Shown piece by piece: positions 18,384 to 25,579 of a DNA stretch of 64,000 bases. Positions within the stretch are counted from its first letter, which is position 1. The number at the start of each line of letters is the position of its first letter. The translations under genes and the position numbers were made by a program. The DNA is from RBG-16-66-20 sp052386675. Its GTDB lineage: Bacteria > Pseudomonadota > Gammaproteobacteria > Burkholderiales > SG8-39. Under the pieces are notes generated by a model. It saw nothing but the letters and a program-made list of their open reading frames with translations. It ran no database searches and was not told the DNA's origin. The DNA is taken from assembly GCA_052386675.1 (NCBI GenBank), contig JBQTJX010000068.1, forward strand, positions 1-64,000, read 5' to 3'.

Positions 18384-19337
18384 CTACTCCACCTTGGCGC
18401 CGCAACCTTTGATCGCGGCCTCGATGCGCGGCGCCTCGGCCATGATCTCCGCGGCGAAAGCCTCGGGGGACGCCGAGGGCAGCGCATCCATGCCCTGGGA
18501 GGCAATCTTGTCCTTCACCTCCTGCTTGGACAGGCCGCGCACTGCCGCGGCGTGCAGCTTTCTCACGACCTCCATCGGCGTGCCGGCCGGCACGTGCAGG
18601 CCGAACCAGAACGTGGACTCGAAGCCCGGCAGGCCGGCTTTCTCCGCGCCCGGAATGCCCGGAATGGAAGGCGAATCCTTGTTCAGGCTCACCACCAGCG
18701 GCCGCATGCGGTTGCCCTTGATGAACCCGGTCACCGTCGGCGAGGTGGCGAACATCATCTGCGTGTCGCCGGCCAGCAGCGACTGCGAGGCCGGTCCGCC
18801 GCCCTTGAATTGCACCGAGGTGATCTTCACGCCGGCAACCGCCTCGAACGCGCAGGCCGCCAGGTGCGGCGCCGAGCCGAAGCCCGCCGAGGCGTTGAAC
18901 AGCTTGCCGGGGTTTGCTTTCGCGAAGGCCACCAGGTCGCGCAGGGTCTTGAACGGCGTGTCGTTGTTCACCACCAGCACCGTGGCGCCGTTGGCGACGC
19001 GCGACACCGGGATGAAGTCCTTGAAGTCGTAGGCCAGGTTCTTGTACAGGTTCTTGTTGATCGCGTGATTGCCCTGGTTGAGGATGGTGTAGCCGTCCGG
19101 AACCGACTTGGCGACGAACTCGGAGGCGATCGAGCCCCCGGCGCCGGGCTTGTTCTCGACGATCACCGAGATCTTCAGTTCCTTGCCCAGCTCGTCCGCG
19201 ATCAGGCGCGTGGTGAAGTCGCCCGAGCCGCCCGGGGGATAGCCGACCACGATGCGCAGCGGCTTGACCGGGAAATCGGCCTGGGCCAGCAGCGTCGACG
19301 ACGCGGCCAGCAAAGCAATACCGACGACTCTCCTCAT
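18384..19337 (-). CDS. Tripartite tricarboxylate transporter substrate-binding protein (Bug family)
   Basis: A 317-residue periplasmic receptor. A short signal peptide (MRRVVGIALLAASSTLLAQ) precedes FPVKPLRIVVGYPPGGSGD, the standard Bug start with the PxGGxxD ligand loop. Also typical are IVENKPGAGG, SVPDGYTIL, FNASAGFGSAPHLA, and GLHVPAGTP near the C-terminus. Bug proteins capture carboxylates and related small acids. It is the third gene of a CaiB-crotonase-Bug operon, 2 nt after the crotonase stop. No TctA/TctB genes are nearby, as is usual for orphan Bug genes. Confidence 0.93.
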   Translation of the reverse strand: MRRVVGIALLAASSTLLAQADFPVKPLRIVVGYPPGGSGDFTTRLIADELGKELKISVIVENKPGAGGSIASEFVAKSVPDGYTILNQGNHAINKNLYKNLAYDFKDFIPVSRVANGATVLVVNNDTPFKTLRDLVAFAKANPGKLFNASAGFGSAPHLAACAFEAVAGVKITSVQFKGGGPASQSLLAGDTQMMFATSPTVTGFIKGNRMRPLVVSLNKDSPSIPGIPGAEKAGLPGFESTFWFGLHVPAGTPMEVVRKLHAAAVRGLSKQEVKDKIASQGMDALPSASPEAFAAEIMAEAPRIEAAIKGCGAKVE

Positions 19338-19339
19338 GA

Positions 19340-20122
19340 CTACCTCCCGTGAAATTGCGGCGTCCTCTTTTCCATGAAGGCCTTGCGGCCCTCCTTGTGG
19401 TCCTCGCTGGCGAAGCAGGCCTCCACCATTCTTGCCGCCTTCGCCATGTCGCGTTCCTCCGGATCCTTCAGGCCCTGCTGCACCGCGAACTTGGCCGCGG
19501 CGACGGTGAGAGGCGCGTTCTCGCCGATCATCCTGCAGGTCTCGGCGACGGCGGCATCCAGCCCCGCAACCGGCACCACGCGCGAGACGAAGCCCATGCG
19601 CAGCGCCTCGGCGGCGCCGAACTTCTTCGCCGTGGCGAAGATCTCCAGGGTGTTGGCCGCGCCGATCACGTTCATGAAGCGGCGCACGCCCGTGGCGCTG
19701 TAGCCCAGGCCGAGGCGCGCCGCCGGCATGCGGAACACCGCGTCCTCGGCGCAGATGCGCAGGTCGCAGGACGCGGCCAGGCCGAGGCCGCCGCCGATGC
19801 AGATGCCGCGGATGCTCGCGATCACCGGCTTCTGCGCCCGCATCGGGGCGAGGTAGGCGTTCTCGACCGCGCGGCTGTACTCGACCTGCGCCTCCGCCGT
19901 GCCACGCAGCTTCTCGAACTGGGAGATGTCGGCGCCGGAGATGAAGGCCTTCTCGCCTTTGCCCTTGAACACGATGACGCGAACCGCCGGGTTGGCGTCG
20001 AGCTCGGCAACCGCCTTCGGCAGGCGATCCCACATGTCGATCGACATGGCGTTCATCTTCGCCGGATTGGAGAATTCGACCACACCCACGGCGCCCTCGA
20101 TGCGGGTAATCAGTTCAGCCAT
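19340..20122 (-). CDS. Enoyl-CoA hydratase (crotonase family)
   Basis: A 260-residue crotonase, normal for the family. The first oxyanion segment is KAFISGADISQFE and the second is SIRGICIGGGLGLAASCDL. The following FRMPAARLGLGYSATGVRRF stretch matches hydratase-type members. The ATG at 20122 overlaps the CaiB stop (ATGA), and the Bug gene follows 2 nt later, so the three are co-translated. It would process the CoA ester made by the upstream CoA-transferase. Confidence 0.9.
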   Translation of the reverse strand: MAELITRIEGAVGVVEFSNPAKMNAMSIDMWDRLPKAVAELDANPAVRVIVFKGKGEKAFISGADISQFEKLRGTAEAQVEYSRAVENAYLAPMRAQKPVIASIRGICIGGGLGLAASCDLRICAEDAVFRMPAARLGLGYSATGVRRFMNVIGAANTLEIFATAKKFGAAEALRMGFVSRVVPVAGLDAAVAETCRMIGENAPLTVAAAKFAVQQGLKDPEERDMAKAARMVEACFASEDHKEGRKAFMEKRTPQFHGR

Positions 20123-21303
20123 CAGACCACTCCTTGTTTCCTGAATGCTTCGATCTCGGCCACGCTGTAGCCGGCCTCCTGCAGCACCTCTGCGGTGTGC
20201 TCGCTGCGCTCGGGCGTGGCCGTGGCCAGCGCGGGCGGCGTGCGCGACAGCTTGATCGGGTTGTTGACCAGCTTGAGCGTGCCCAGCCTGGGGTGCTGCA
20301 CGGGGGCAGAGGCCTGCACGTGCCTGACCTGGGGATCGGCGAACACCTCGTCCATGGCGTAGATCGGTCCGCAGGGGATGCCGGCACGGTTCAGGATGTC
20401 CACCCACTCGGCGCTCTTCTTCGCGGCCAGGGCCTGGTTGAATTCCGCGTTCAGCCGGACGCGGTTCTTCGCCCGGTCCTCGGCGTGCTTGAAGTCCGGG
20501 TGCTCGTGCAGGTCGGGCCGGCCGATGGCCTCGCACACGCGCCGCCACATCGCCGAGCCGGAGGCGGCGACGTTGATATGGCCATCGGCGGTCCTGTAGG
20601 CAGAGGTGGGCATGCTGGTCGGATGGTCGTTGCCGACCTGCCTGGGCACCTCGCCCGACATGGTGAAGCGCGCGGCCTGGAAATCGAGCAGCTGGATTCC
20701 GGCCTGGAGCAGGTTGGACTGCACCCACTGGCCTTCGCCCGAGCGCTCGCGCTCGTAGAGGGCGGTCATCACGCCCAGCGCCGCCAGCAGGCCGGCGCCG
20801 ACGTCCGCCACCGCGCAACCAACGCGCATCGGCCCGGCGTCCGCGGCGCCGGTGACCGACATGATCCCCGAGAGGCCCTGCGCGATCTGGTCGAAGCCCG
20901 GGCGCGACTGATAGGGGCCGTCCTGGCCGAAGCCCGAGATGCTGGCGAGGATGACGCGCCGATTGATCTTCTTCAGCGCCTCGTAGTCGATGCCGAGGCG
21001 GAACTTCACGTCCGGGCGGTAGTTCTCCACCACCACGTCGGCGGTCTTCACCAGGCGCTCGAAGATCGCCTTGCCCTCGGGCGCCTTCAGGTTGAGCGTG
21101 ATGGCGCGCTTGTTGCGGTGCAGGTTCTGGAAATCGGGGCCGTCGCGCGCCCCGCCCAGGTCCTCGGCCTCGGTGGTCTCGATCTTGATGACGTCGGCGC
21201 CGAAATCGGCGAAATGGCGCACGCAGGTCGGGCCGGCCCTGACCCGGGTGAGGTCGAGCACGCGCAGGCTTGACAGGGCGGGGGAAGCGGTGATGCGGGG
21301 CAT
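20122..21303 (-). CDS. CaiB/BaiF (family III) CoA-transferase
   Basis: A 393-residue family III CoA-transferase. Characteristic segments are LSSLRVLDLTRVRAGPTCVR at the N-terminus, DFGADVIKIETTE with the catalytic aspartate region nearby, and VVVENYRPDVKFRLGIDY. The usual first motif reads RVRAGP rather than VLAGP. It moves CoA from a donor such as succinyl-CoA to a carboxylic acid. It heads an operon with a crotonase and a Bug receptor, a layout that suggests import, CoA activation and hydration of one acid. Confidence 0.92.
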   Translation of the reverse strand: MPRITASPALSSLRVLDLTRVRAGPTCVRHFADFGADVIKIETTEAEDLGGARDGPDFQNLHRNKRAITLNLKAPEGKAIFERLVKTADVVVENYRPDVKFRLGIDYEALKKINRRVILASISGFGQDGPYQSRPGFDQIAQGLSGIMSVTGAADAGPMRVGCAVADVGAGLLAALGVMTALYERERSGEGQWVQSNLLQAGIQLLDFQAARFTMSGEVPRQVGNDHPTSMPTSAYRTADGHINVAASGSAMWRRVCEAIGRPDLHEHPDFKHAEDRAKNRVRLNAEFNQALAAKKSAEWVDILNRAGIPCGPIYAMDEVFADPQVRHVQASAPVQHPRLGTLKLVNNPIKLSRTPPALATATPERSEHTAEVLQEAGYSVAEIEAFRKQGVV

Positions 21304-21362
21304 CTGAAGCGCGGCTCGACGGTCGACTCGGGAAGGCCCGAATCATAACCGACACGCGGCGT

Positions 21363-21938
21363 TCAGAATGGGTTGTAGGTCTTCTTGCGCGTGTAGTGCA
21401 GGTAGCCGACGCTCGCGCCGGCGCGCAGGCCGACGCCAAGGCGGATCGGCGCCAGCGTGATGCCATCGCGCCGCTGGTAATTGATGCCGGCGCCACCGAC
21501 GTAGTAGAAGCTGCCGTCAACCGCCGGGTAGCGCTGGAACAGGGCGCCGGAGGAACGCAGGCCGTAGACCAGCGTGAACACCTTGGACAGGTTGCCGCCG
21601 AGATCGAAGCCGATGGAGGGGCCCTGCCACCAGACTTTCCTCGGTTTTCCCTTCCTCATCACCAGCGTGCCGTCGCCGTAGAGCAGGCCCACGGTGATAG
21701 CGCCGGCGGCCTCCTGGCCCTTGATGTACGCGTTCGGCCGGCCGAGCTCTGCGAATGCCTTCTCGATCACCTTGCCCAGGCCCTCGGCGCCCTTGCCGAA
21801 GAAGGCCTCGGCATCCTTCAGCACGGTGTCCTTGTCGAAGGTGTCGTCCTGGGCGGCCTTCTTGTCCTGCCCCAGGGCGGGGAGCGCGGCGCAGGCGCTC
21901 AGTGCGGCGGCATAGCGAAGCAGGTGGCGTCGGTCCAT
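21363..21938 (-). CDS. DUF1134 (EipA-like) exported envelope protein
   Basis: A 191-residue protein with an N-terminal signal (MDRRHLLRYAAALSACAALPALGQ). The DUF1134 core is recognisable: YIKGQEAAGAITVGLLYGDG, KVWWQGPSIGFDLGG, LFQRYPAVDGSFYYVGGAG, and the final TYNPF. In Brucella the family member EipA supports envelope integrity; the role here is inferred only by homology. It stands alone, with 59 nt to the CoA-transferase and divergent from the transporter at 22015. Confidence 0.85.
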   Translation of the reverse strand: MDRRHLLRYAAALSACAALPALGQDKKAAQDDTFDKDTVLKDAEAFFGKGAEGLGKVIEKAFAELGRPNAYIKGQEAAGAITVGLLYGDGTLVMRKGKPRKVWWQGPSIGFDLGGNLSKVFTLVYGLRSSGALFQRYPAVDGSFYYVGGAGINYQRRDGITLAPIRLGVGLRAGASVGYLHYTRKKTYNPF

Positions 21939-22014
21939 GGGCGAACCTTAGCAGCGGGCGCCCCTGTTCCGCTGTGACCGATGTCTCGCGGGCGCCGCTG
22001 CCGCACAATCGGGC

Positions 22015-22893
22015 ATGGCCAAGCCCGTATGGACGCGCGCGACGCGCGGCTTTCTTTTCGCGCTGCTGGCGGGGCTGGTGTTCCAGGGCCTGAACACCAG
22101 CGTGAAGCTGCTGGTCGCGGAACTGCCGCCGATGCAGGTGGCGCTGCTGCGCTGGATCACGGGCATTCTGTGGATCGCGCCCTTCGCGCTGGCGCAGGGC
22201 TTTGGCGGCCTGCGCACGCAGGACCTGAAGCTGCACGGCCTGAGGTCCCTGTTCCATGCCGGAGGCTACGGACTCTGGTACACCGCGCTGGGCTCGGTCA
22301 CGCTCGCCACTGCCGCCGCGCTGTCGTTCAGCGGGCCCCTGTTCGTCACGCTGGGTGCGGTGCTGTTCCTGGGCGAGAAAGTGCGCCGCGCGCGCTGGAT
22401 CGCGGTGTTCGTCGGCTTCCTCGGCGTCCTGGTCATCCTGCGCCCGGGGTTCGCCGAGATCGGGGCAGGCAGCCTGCTCATGCTCGCCTCGGTGCCGCTC
22501 ATCGCCGGCTCGAACCTGGTGGCGAAGGTGGTGTCGGGCCGCGACACGCCGGTGCAGGTGGTGTTCTGGCAGAGCGCGTTCGCGACCGTGCTGTTCGCGC
22601 CGGTCGGGATCTGGTTGTGGGCGCCGGTGAGCGCGGCGCAGCTGGGCATCGCGGTCCTCGCCGGCCTGTTCGGCACCGTGGCCTACTTCTTCCTCACCTG
22701 GTCCTTCCGGCTGCTGGATATCTCCGCGGTGCAGCCGCTCATGTTCCTCGGCATCGTCTGGGCTTCGCTCGGCGACATCGTGTTCTTCGGCAGCACCGCC
22801 GACGCCTGGACCTTCGTCGGCGCCGCGGTGGTGGTGGCCGCGAGTACGATGCTGGTTGGAAGGGAGACGCGGCGCGGAAAGTCAGCGCCCTAG
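22015..22893 (+). CDS. DMT superfamily (EamA) transporter
   Basis: A 292-residue inner-membrane protein with about ten hydrophobic helices arranged as two EamA repeats. The first repeat ends near FRSLFHAGGYGLWYTALG, and EAM-type glycine-rich helices follow. DMT carriers export or import small metabolites; no substrate can be assigned. Its last 12 nt overlap the next, convergent EamA gene, which is not a close duplicate in sequence. Confidence 0.88.
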   Translation: MAKPVWTRATRGFLFALLAGLVFQGLNTSVKLLVAELPPMQVALLRWITGILWIAPFALAQGFGGLRTQDLKLHGLRSLFHAGGYGLWYTALGSVTLATAAALSFSGPLFVTLGAVLFLGEKVRRARWIAVFVGFLGVLVILRPGFAEIGAGSLLMLASVPLIAGSNLVAKVVSGRDTPVQVVFWQSAFATVLFAPVGIWLWAPVSAAQLGIAVLAGLFGTVAYFFLTWSFRLLDISAVQPLMFLGIVWASLGDIVFFGSTADAWTFVGAAVVVAASTMLVGRETRRGKSAP

Positions 22894-23832
22894 CGTGACG
22901 GTCGCGACACCGACCACCAGCAGCGCCATGCCCGCGAGTTCCAGGCGCGAGAGCTGCTCGCGGAACAGCTTGAGCGAGATCACGTAGGCGAACACCAGCT
23001 CCAGCAGGCCCAGCGTGCGCACGTGTGCCGCGGGCTCCAGCGCCAGGGCAGTGAGCCAGCCCGCCGACGCCGCCGCGCCCATGAAGCCCGCGAGCAGCGA
23101 ACGGCGCCAGGCGCGCGCGACGCGTCCGACGACCGCCGGCTCGCGCGCGGCAAGCCAACCACCCAGCAGCACGGTCTGCAGCAGTTGCGCGGCGAACAGC
23201 GCCGCGGCGGCCGCGATGAGGAAGCCGGCGCCCGGCAAGGCCAGCGTCGCGCCGCGGTAGCCGACCGAGGCCAATGCGAAACCCGCTCCAGAGGCGATCC
23301 CGAGCAGGCTCGCGCGTGTCGTCCACCCGGAGAGCAGGGCCCGGATCGGACGTTCCTTGTCGGCGGGCGACAGGAGCAGCACACCCAGCGTGCCGGCGAC
23401 CACCGCGATGCCGGTGGCGAGCGTGATCGGGTCGCCGAGGAACACCAGCGCGATCACCGCCACCTGCAGGATCTCGGTCTTGGAGTAGGCCACGCCGAGG
23501 GTGAAATTGCGCTCCTGCATCGTGCGCAGCAGCAGGGCGGTGCCGGCGATCTGGCTGACGGCGCCCAGCACGACCCAGGCCCAGAAGGCCCACGAGGTGG
23601 AAGAAGCGGAAGCCGTCGCACCCGGAATCGACTCACCGGTCCAGATATGCACCGCCCACAGCCAGGCGCCGGCGAAGGGCAGGCCGTAGAGGAAGCGCAC
23701 CAGGGTCGCCCCCAGCGTGCCGAGTTCGGCGGTGAGGCTGCGCTGGGCGGCGTTGCGCACCGTCTGGGCGAACGCCGCCCAGATGGTGACGGGAATCCAC
23801 AGCCACGCCGCAGCCGGCAGCTCCGGCGTCAT
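22882..23832 (-). CDS. DMT superfamily (EamA) transporter
   Basis: A 316-residue, ten-helix protein with two EamA repeats. The paired LGAVSQIAGTALLLRTMQER and LGLLELVFAYVISLKLFREQ segments are typical of this superfamily. It converges with and overlaps the preceding EamA gene by 12 nt. Sequence difference from that neighbour argues against a recent tandem duplication. Substrate is unknown. Confidence 0.88.
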   Translation of the reverse strand: MTPELPAAAWLWIPVTIWAAFAQTVRNAAQRSLTAELGTLGATLVRFLYGLPFAGAWLWAVHIWTGESIPGATASASSTSWAFWAWVVLGAVSQIAGTALLLRTMQERNFTLGVAYSKTEILQVAVIALVFLGDPITLATGIAVVAGTLGVLLLSPADKERPIRALLSGWTTRASLLGIASGAGFALASVGYRGATLALPGAGFLIAAAAALFAAQLLQTVLLGGWLAAREPAVVGRVARAWRRSLLAGFMGAAASAGWLTALALEPAAHVRTLGLLELVFAYVISLKLFREQLSRLELAGMALLVVGVATVTLGR

Positions 23833-23861
23833 CGCGGACGGCGCTGCAGGGCGCTAGGGGG

Positions 23862-24206
23862 CTAGCGGTCTTCGATCCGCGGCATGCCGTCGAGCGACAC
23901 GTCCGACGGGATCTCGCTGCGCGAGGGCGCCATGGAACGCTCGACCGCCTGCGCCGGCGGCTTGGAGCCCTTCTTCGGGCGCCCCGGGCGGTTGGTGAGC
24001 TGGTAGATCTTGAGCGGCGGCACGATCGGCGGCTTCTCCAGGAAGCGGCAGTCCGATTCCGTGGGGAAGCTGGCCATGGCGCCGATCCGCGTGCCTTTGA
24101 GGAACACGGAGTACAGCAGCATATGGGCCGAATGCGGGATGGGTTTCGCGATGACTTCGTACTTGCCGACGGCGAAACGGGTGCGCTCGATGACTGGGAT
24201 GCTCAT
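23862..24206 (-). CDS. Conserved-looking hypothetical protein, third gene of a small-ORF operon
   Basis: A 114-residue protein I do not recognise. The first ~75 residues look folded (RFAVGKYEVIAKPIPHSAHM, then MASFPTESDC), and the rest is Pro/Lys/Ser-rich and probably disordered (NRPGRPKKGSKPPAQ). There is no signal peptide or membrane helix. The ATG at 24206 overlaps the upstream stop by ATGA, and three small genes run together here, which supports it being real. Confidence 0.65.
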   Translation of the reverse strand: MSIPVIERTRFAVGKYEVIAKPIPHSAHMLLYSVFLKGTRIGAMASFPTESDCRFLEKPPIVPPLKIYQLTNRPGRPKKGSKPPAQAVERSMAPSRSEIPSDVSLDGMPRIEDR

Positions 24207-24391
24207 GACGTTCTCGCTTTGGTTCTGGTTTTCTTGCGCCGCGCGGTCAGGATCTGGTCGCACAGCGTGATGATTTCCGGCTCCTGGAGCCGCTCGGCAT
24301 TGACGCGCAGCTGCTTGACCTCCGCGGTGGTGAGGGATTCGACGCGGTCCCTGGTCCAATCGGCTGCGGTGCCCGGCCTGGCATTGCCCAC
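24203..24391 (-). CDS. Small hypothetical protein, second gene of a small-ORF operon
   Basis: A 62-residue soluble protein, mostly predicted helix, with a Lys/Arg-rich C-terminal tail (ARRKKTRTKART). The segment ESLTTAEVKQLRVNAERLQE could be a short helix-turn-helix or helical hairpin. No family is recognised. It starts 2 nt after the upstream gene and overlaps the downstream one by ATGA. Confidence 0.6.
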   Translation of the reverse strand: MGNARPGTAADWTRDRVESLTTAEVKQLRVNAERLQEPEIITLCDQILTARRKKTRTKARTS

Positions 24392-24393
24392 GG

Positions 24394-24618
24394 TCAGTAC
24401 CGCTTTCCGGAGTTGAACTGGACCTTCAGGCGGGCGACTTCGCGCCGCAGTCCTTCAATTTCGCTGCGCACTGCCAGCTCCTTCTGCTTGAGTTCTCCGG
24501 CCGACTCGTCGGGCTGGCGCGACAGCTCTTCGTGCAACTGCCGCTGGCGCTCCGCGGCATCGTTCCACCGCGCCACCAACGACTGCTCCTGCTCGCGCCA
24601 CGTCTTGCGCTTGTCCAC
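24394..24618 (-). CDS. Small coiled-coil hypothetical protein, first gene of a small-ORF operon
   Basis: A 74-residue, highly charged protein predicted to be an almost continuous coiled coil (heptads through QLHEELSRQPDESAGELKQK and on to RREVARLKVQ). I prefer the GTG at 24618, which has a GGGGG ribosome-binding site 5 nt upstream, over an ATG at 24738 that would add 40 low-quality residues. A candidate -10 lies at 24697-24702. Function unknown. Confidence 0.6.
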   Translation of the reverse strand: MDKRKTWREQEQSLVARWNDAAERQRQLHEELSRQPDESAGELKQKELAVRSEIEGLRREVARLKVQFNSGKRY

Positions 24619-24696
24619 GTAAACCCCCTGGGGCTGTTGAGCGGCGCGCGGTTGGCGGCTGGTATGCTGCAGGCTGCCGAAAGTTTCCGCATGCGC

Positions 24697-24702
24697 ATTA
24701 TA
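24697..24702 (-). promoter_or_regulatory. Candidate -10 element (TATAAT) for the small-ORF operon
   Basis: On the minus strand a perfect TATAAT lies about 80 nt upstream of the GTG at 24618. No good -35 is found at 16-18 nt, so the promoter may need an activator or be fortuitous. The region is the only non-coding gap between the small-ORF operon and the divergent crotonase gene. Confidence 0.4.
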
Positions 24703-24771
24703 CAGGCTGGGACCCCTTCCAGGGCGTTCCGTGGGCATTTTTCTTTTCCGTTCAAGGCCATGGGAGGGGTG

Positions 24772-25560
24772 ATGGACTGGGAATGTTTCGAAATGTCACG
24801 CCGGGACGGGGTCGCCCACCTGCGCCTGTCCCGCCCCGAGCGGCGCAATGCCATGACCGAGTCTTTCTGGCGCGAATTGCCGCTCGCGGTAAAGGAACTG
24901 GAGTCCGATCCGGCGGTGCGGGCGCTGGTGCTGTCCTCCACCGGCCCGCACTTCAGTGCCGGCCTGGACATTTCCATGTTCCAGGGCTCGCAGGCGCTGG
25001 GCACCGGCAGCGTCGAGGCGCGCGCGCGCTTCCGCGCCAAGCTGGAAGAATTGCAGGCGAGCCTCGGTTCGCTGGCCGGCGCGCGCTTCCCGGTGCTCGC
25101 GGCCATTCAGGGCGGTTGCATCGGCGGCGGCGTCGACATGGCAACCGCGTGCTGCCTGCGCTACGCCACGAAGGACGCCTGGTTCGTTATCCAGGAAATC
25201 AACCTCGGCATGATGGCCGACGTCGGCACCTTCAACCGCATGCCCAAGCAGCTGCCCGAGGCCGTGGTGCGGGAACTGGGCTACACCGGAGAGCGGCTGG
25301 GCGCCGAACGCGCCGAGCGGCTCGGCTTCGTCAACGGACTGTTCGACAGCCACGAGGCGCTGGTGGCCGGCGTCCTCGAGGTCGCTGCGCGCATCGCGTC
25401 CAAGGCGCCGGTGGCCGTCGCCGCGACCAAGCAGATGATCTCCTTCACCCGCGACCACAGCGTGGCCGAGAGCTTCGCCTATCTGAATGCGCTGCAACCG
25501 GGAATATTCGACATTGAGGCCATCCGCGCCGCGCTCTCGACGCAGCGCAGCACGAAATAG
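24772..25560 (+). CDS. Crotonase family protein, delta(3,5)-delta(2,4)-dienoyl-CoA isomerase-like
   Basis: A 262-residue crotonase. The acidic triad expected of dienoyl-CoA isomerase is present: Asp in CIGGGVDMATA, Glu in VIQEINLGM and Asp in MADVGTFNRMPK. That pattern distinguishes it from ordinary hydratases and points to isomerisation of 3,5-dienoyl-CoA in unsaturated fatty acid oxidation. The ATG at 24772 is chosen because GGAGG lies 4 nt upstream; an in-frame ATG at 24760 is possible. The divergent small-ORF operon shares the upstream gap. Confidence 0.88.
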   Translation: MDWECFEMSRRDGVAHLRLSRPERRNAMTESFWRELPLAVKELESDPAVRALVLSSTGPHFSAGLDISMFQGSQALGTGSVEARARFRAKLEELQASLGSLAGARFPVLAAIQGGCIGGGVDMATACCLRYATKDAWFVIQEINLGMMADVGTFNRMPKQLPEAVVRELGYTGERLGAERAERLGFVNGLFDSHEALVAGVLEVAARIASKAPVAVAATKQMISFTRDHSVAESFAYLNALQPGIFDIEAIRAALSTQRSTK

Positions 25561-25579
25561 CCTGACATAATCCTGCGCC

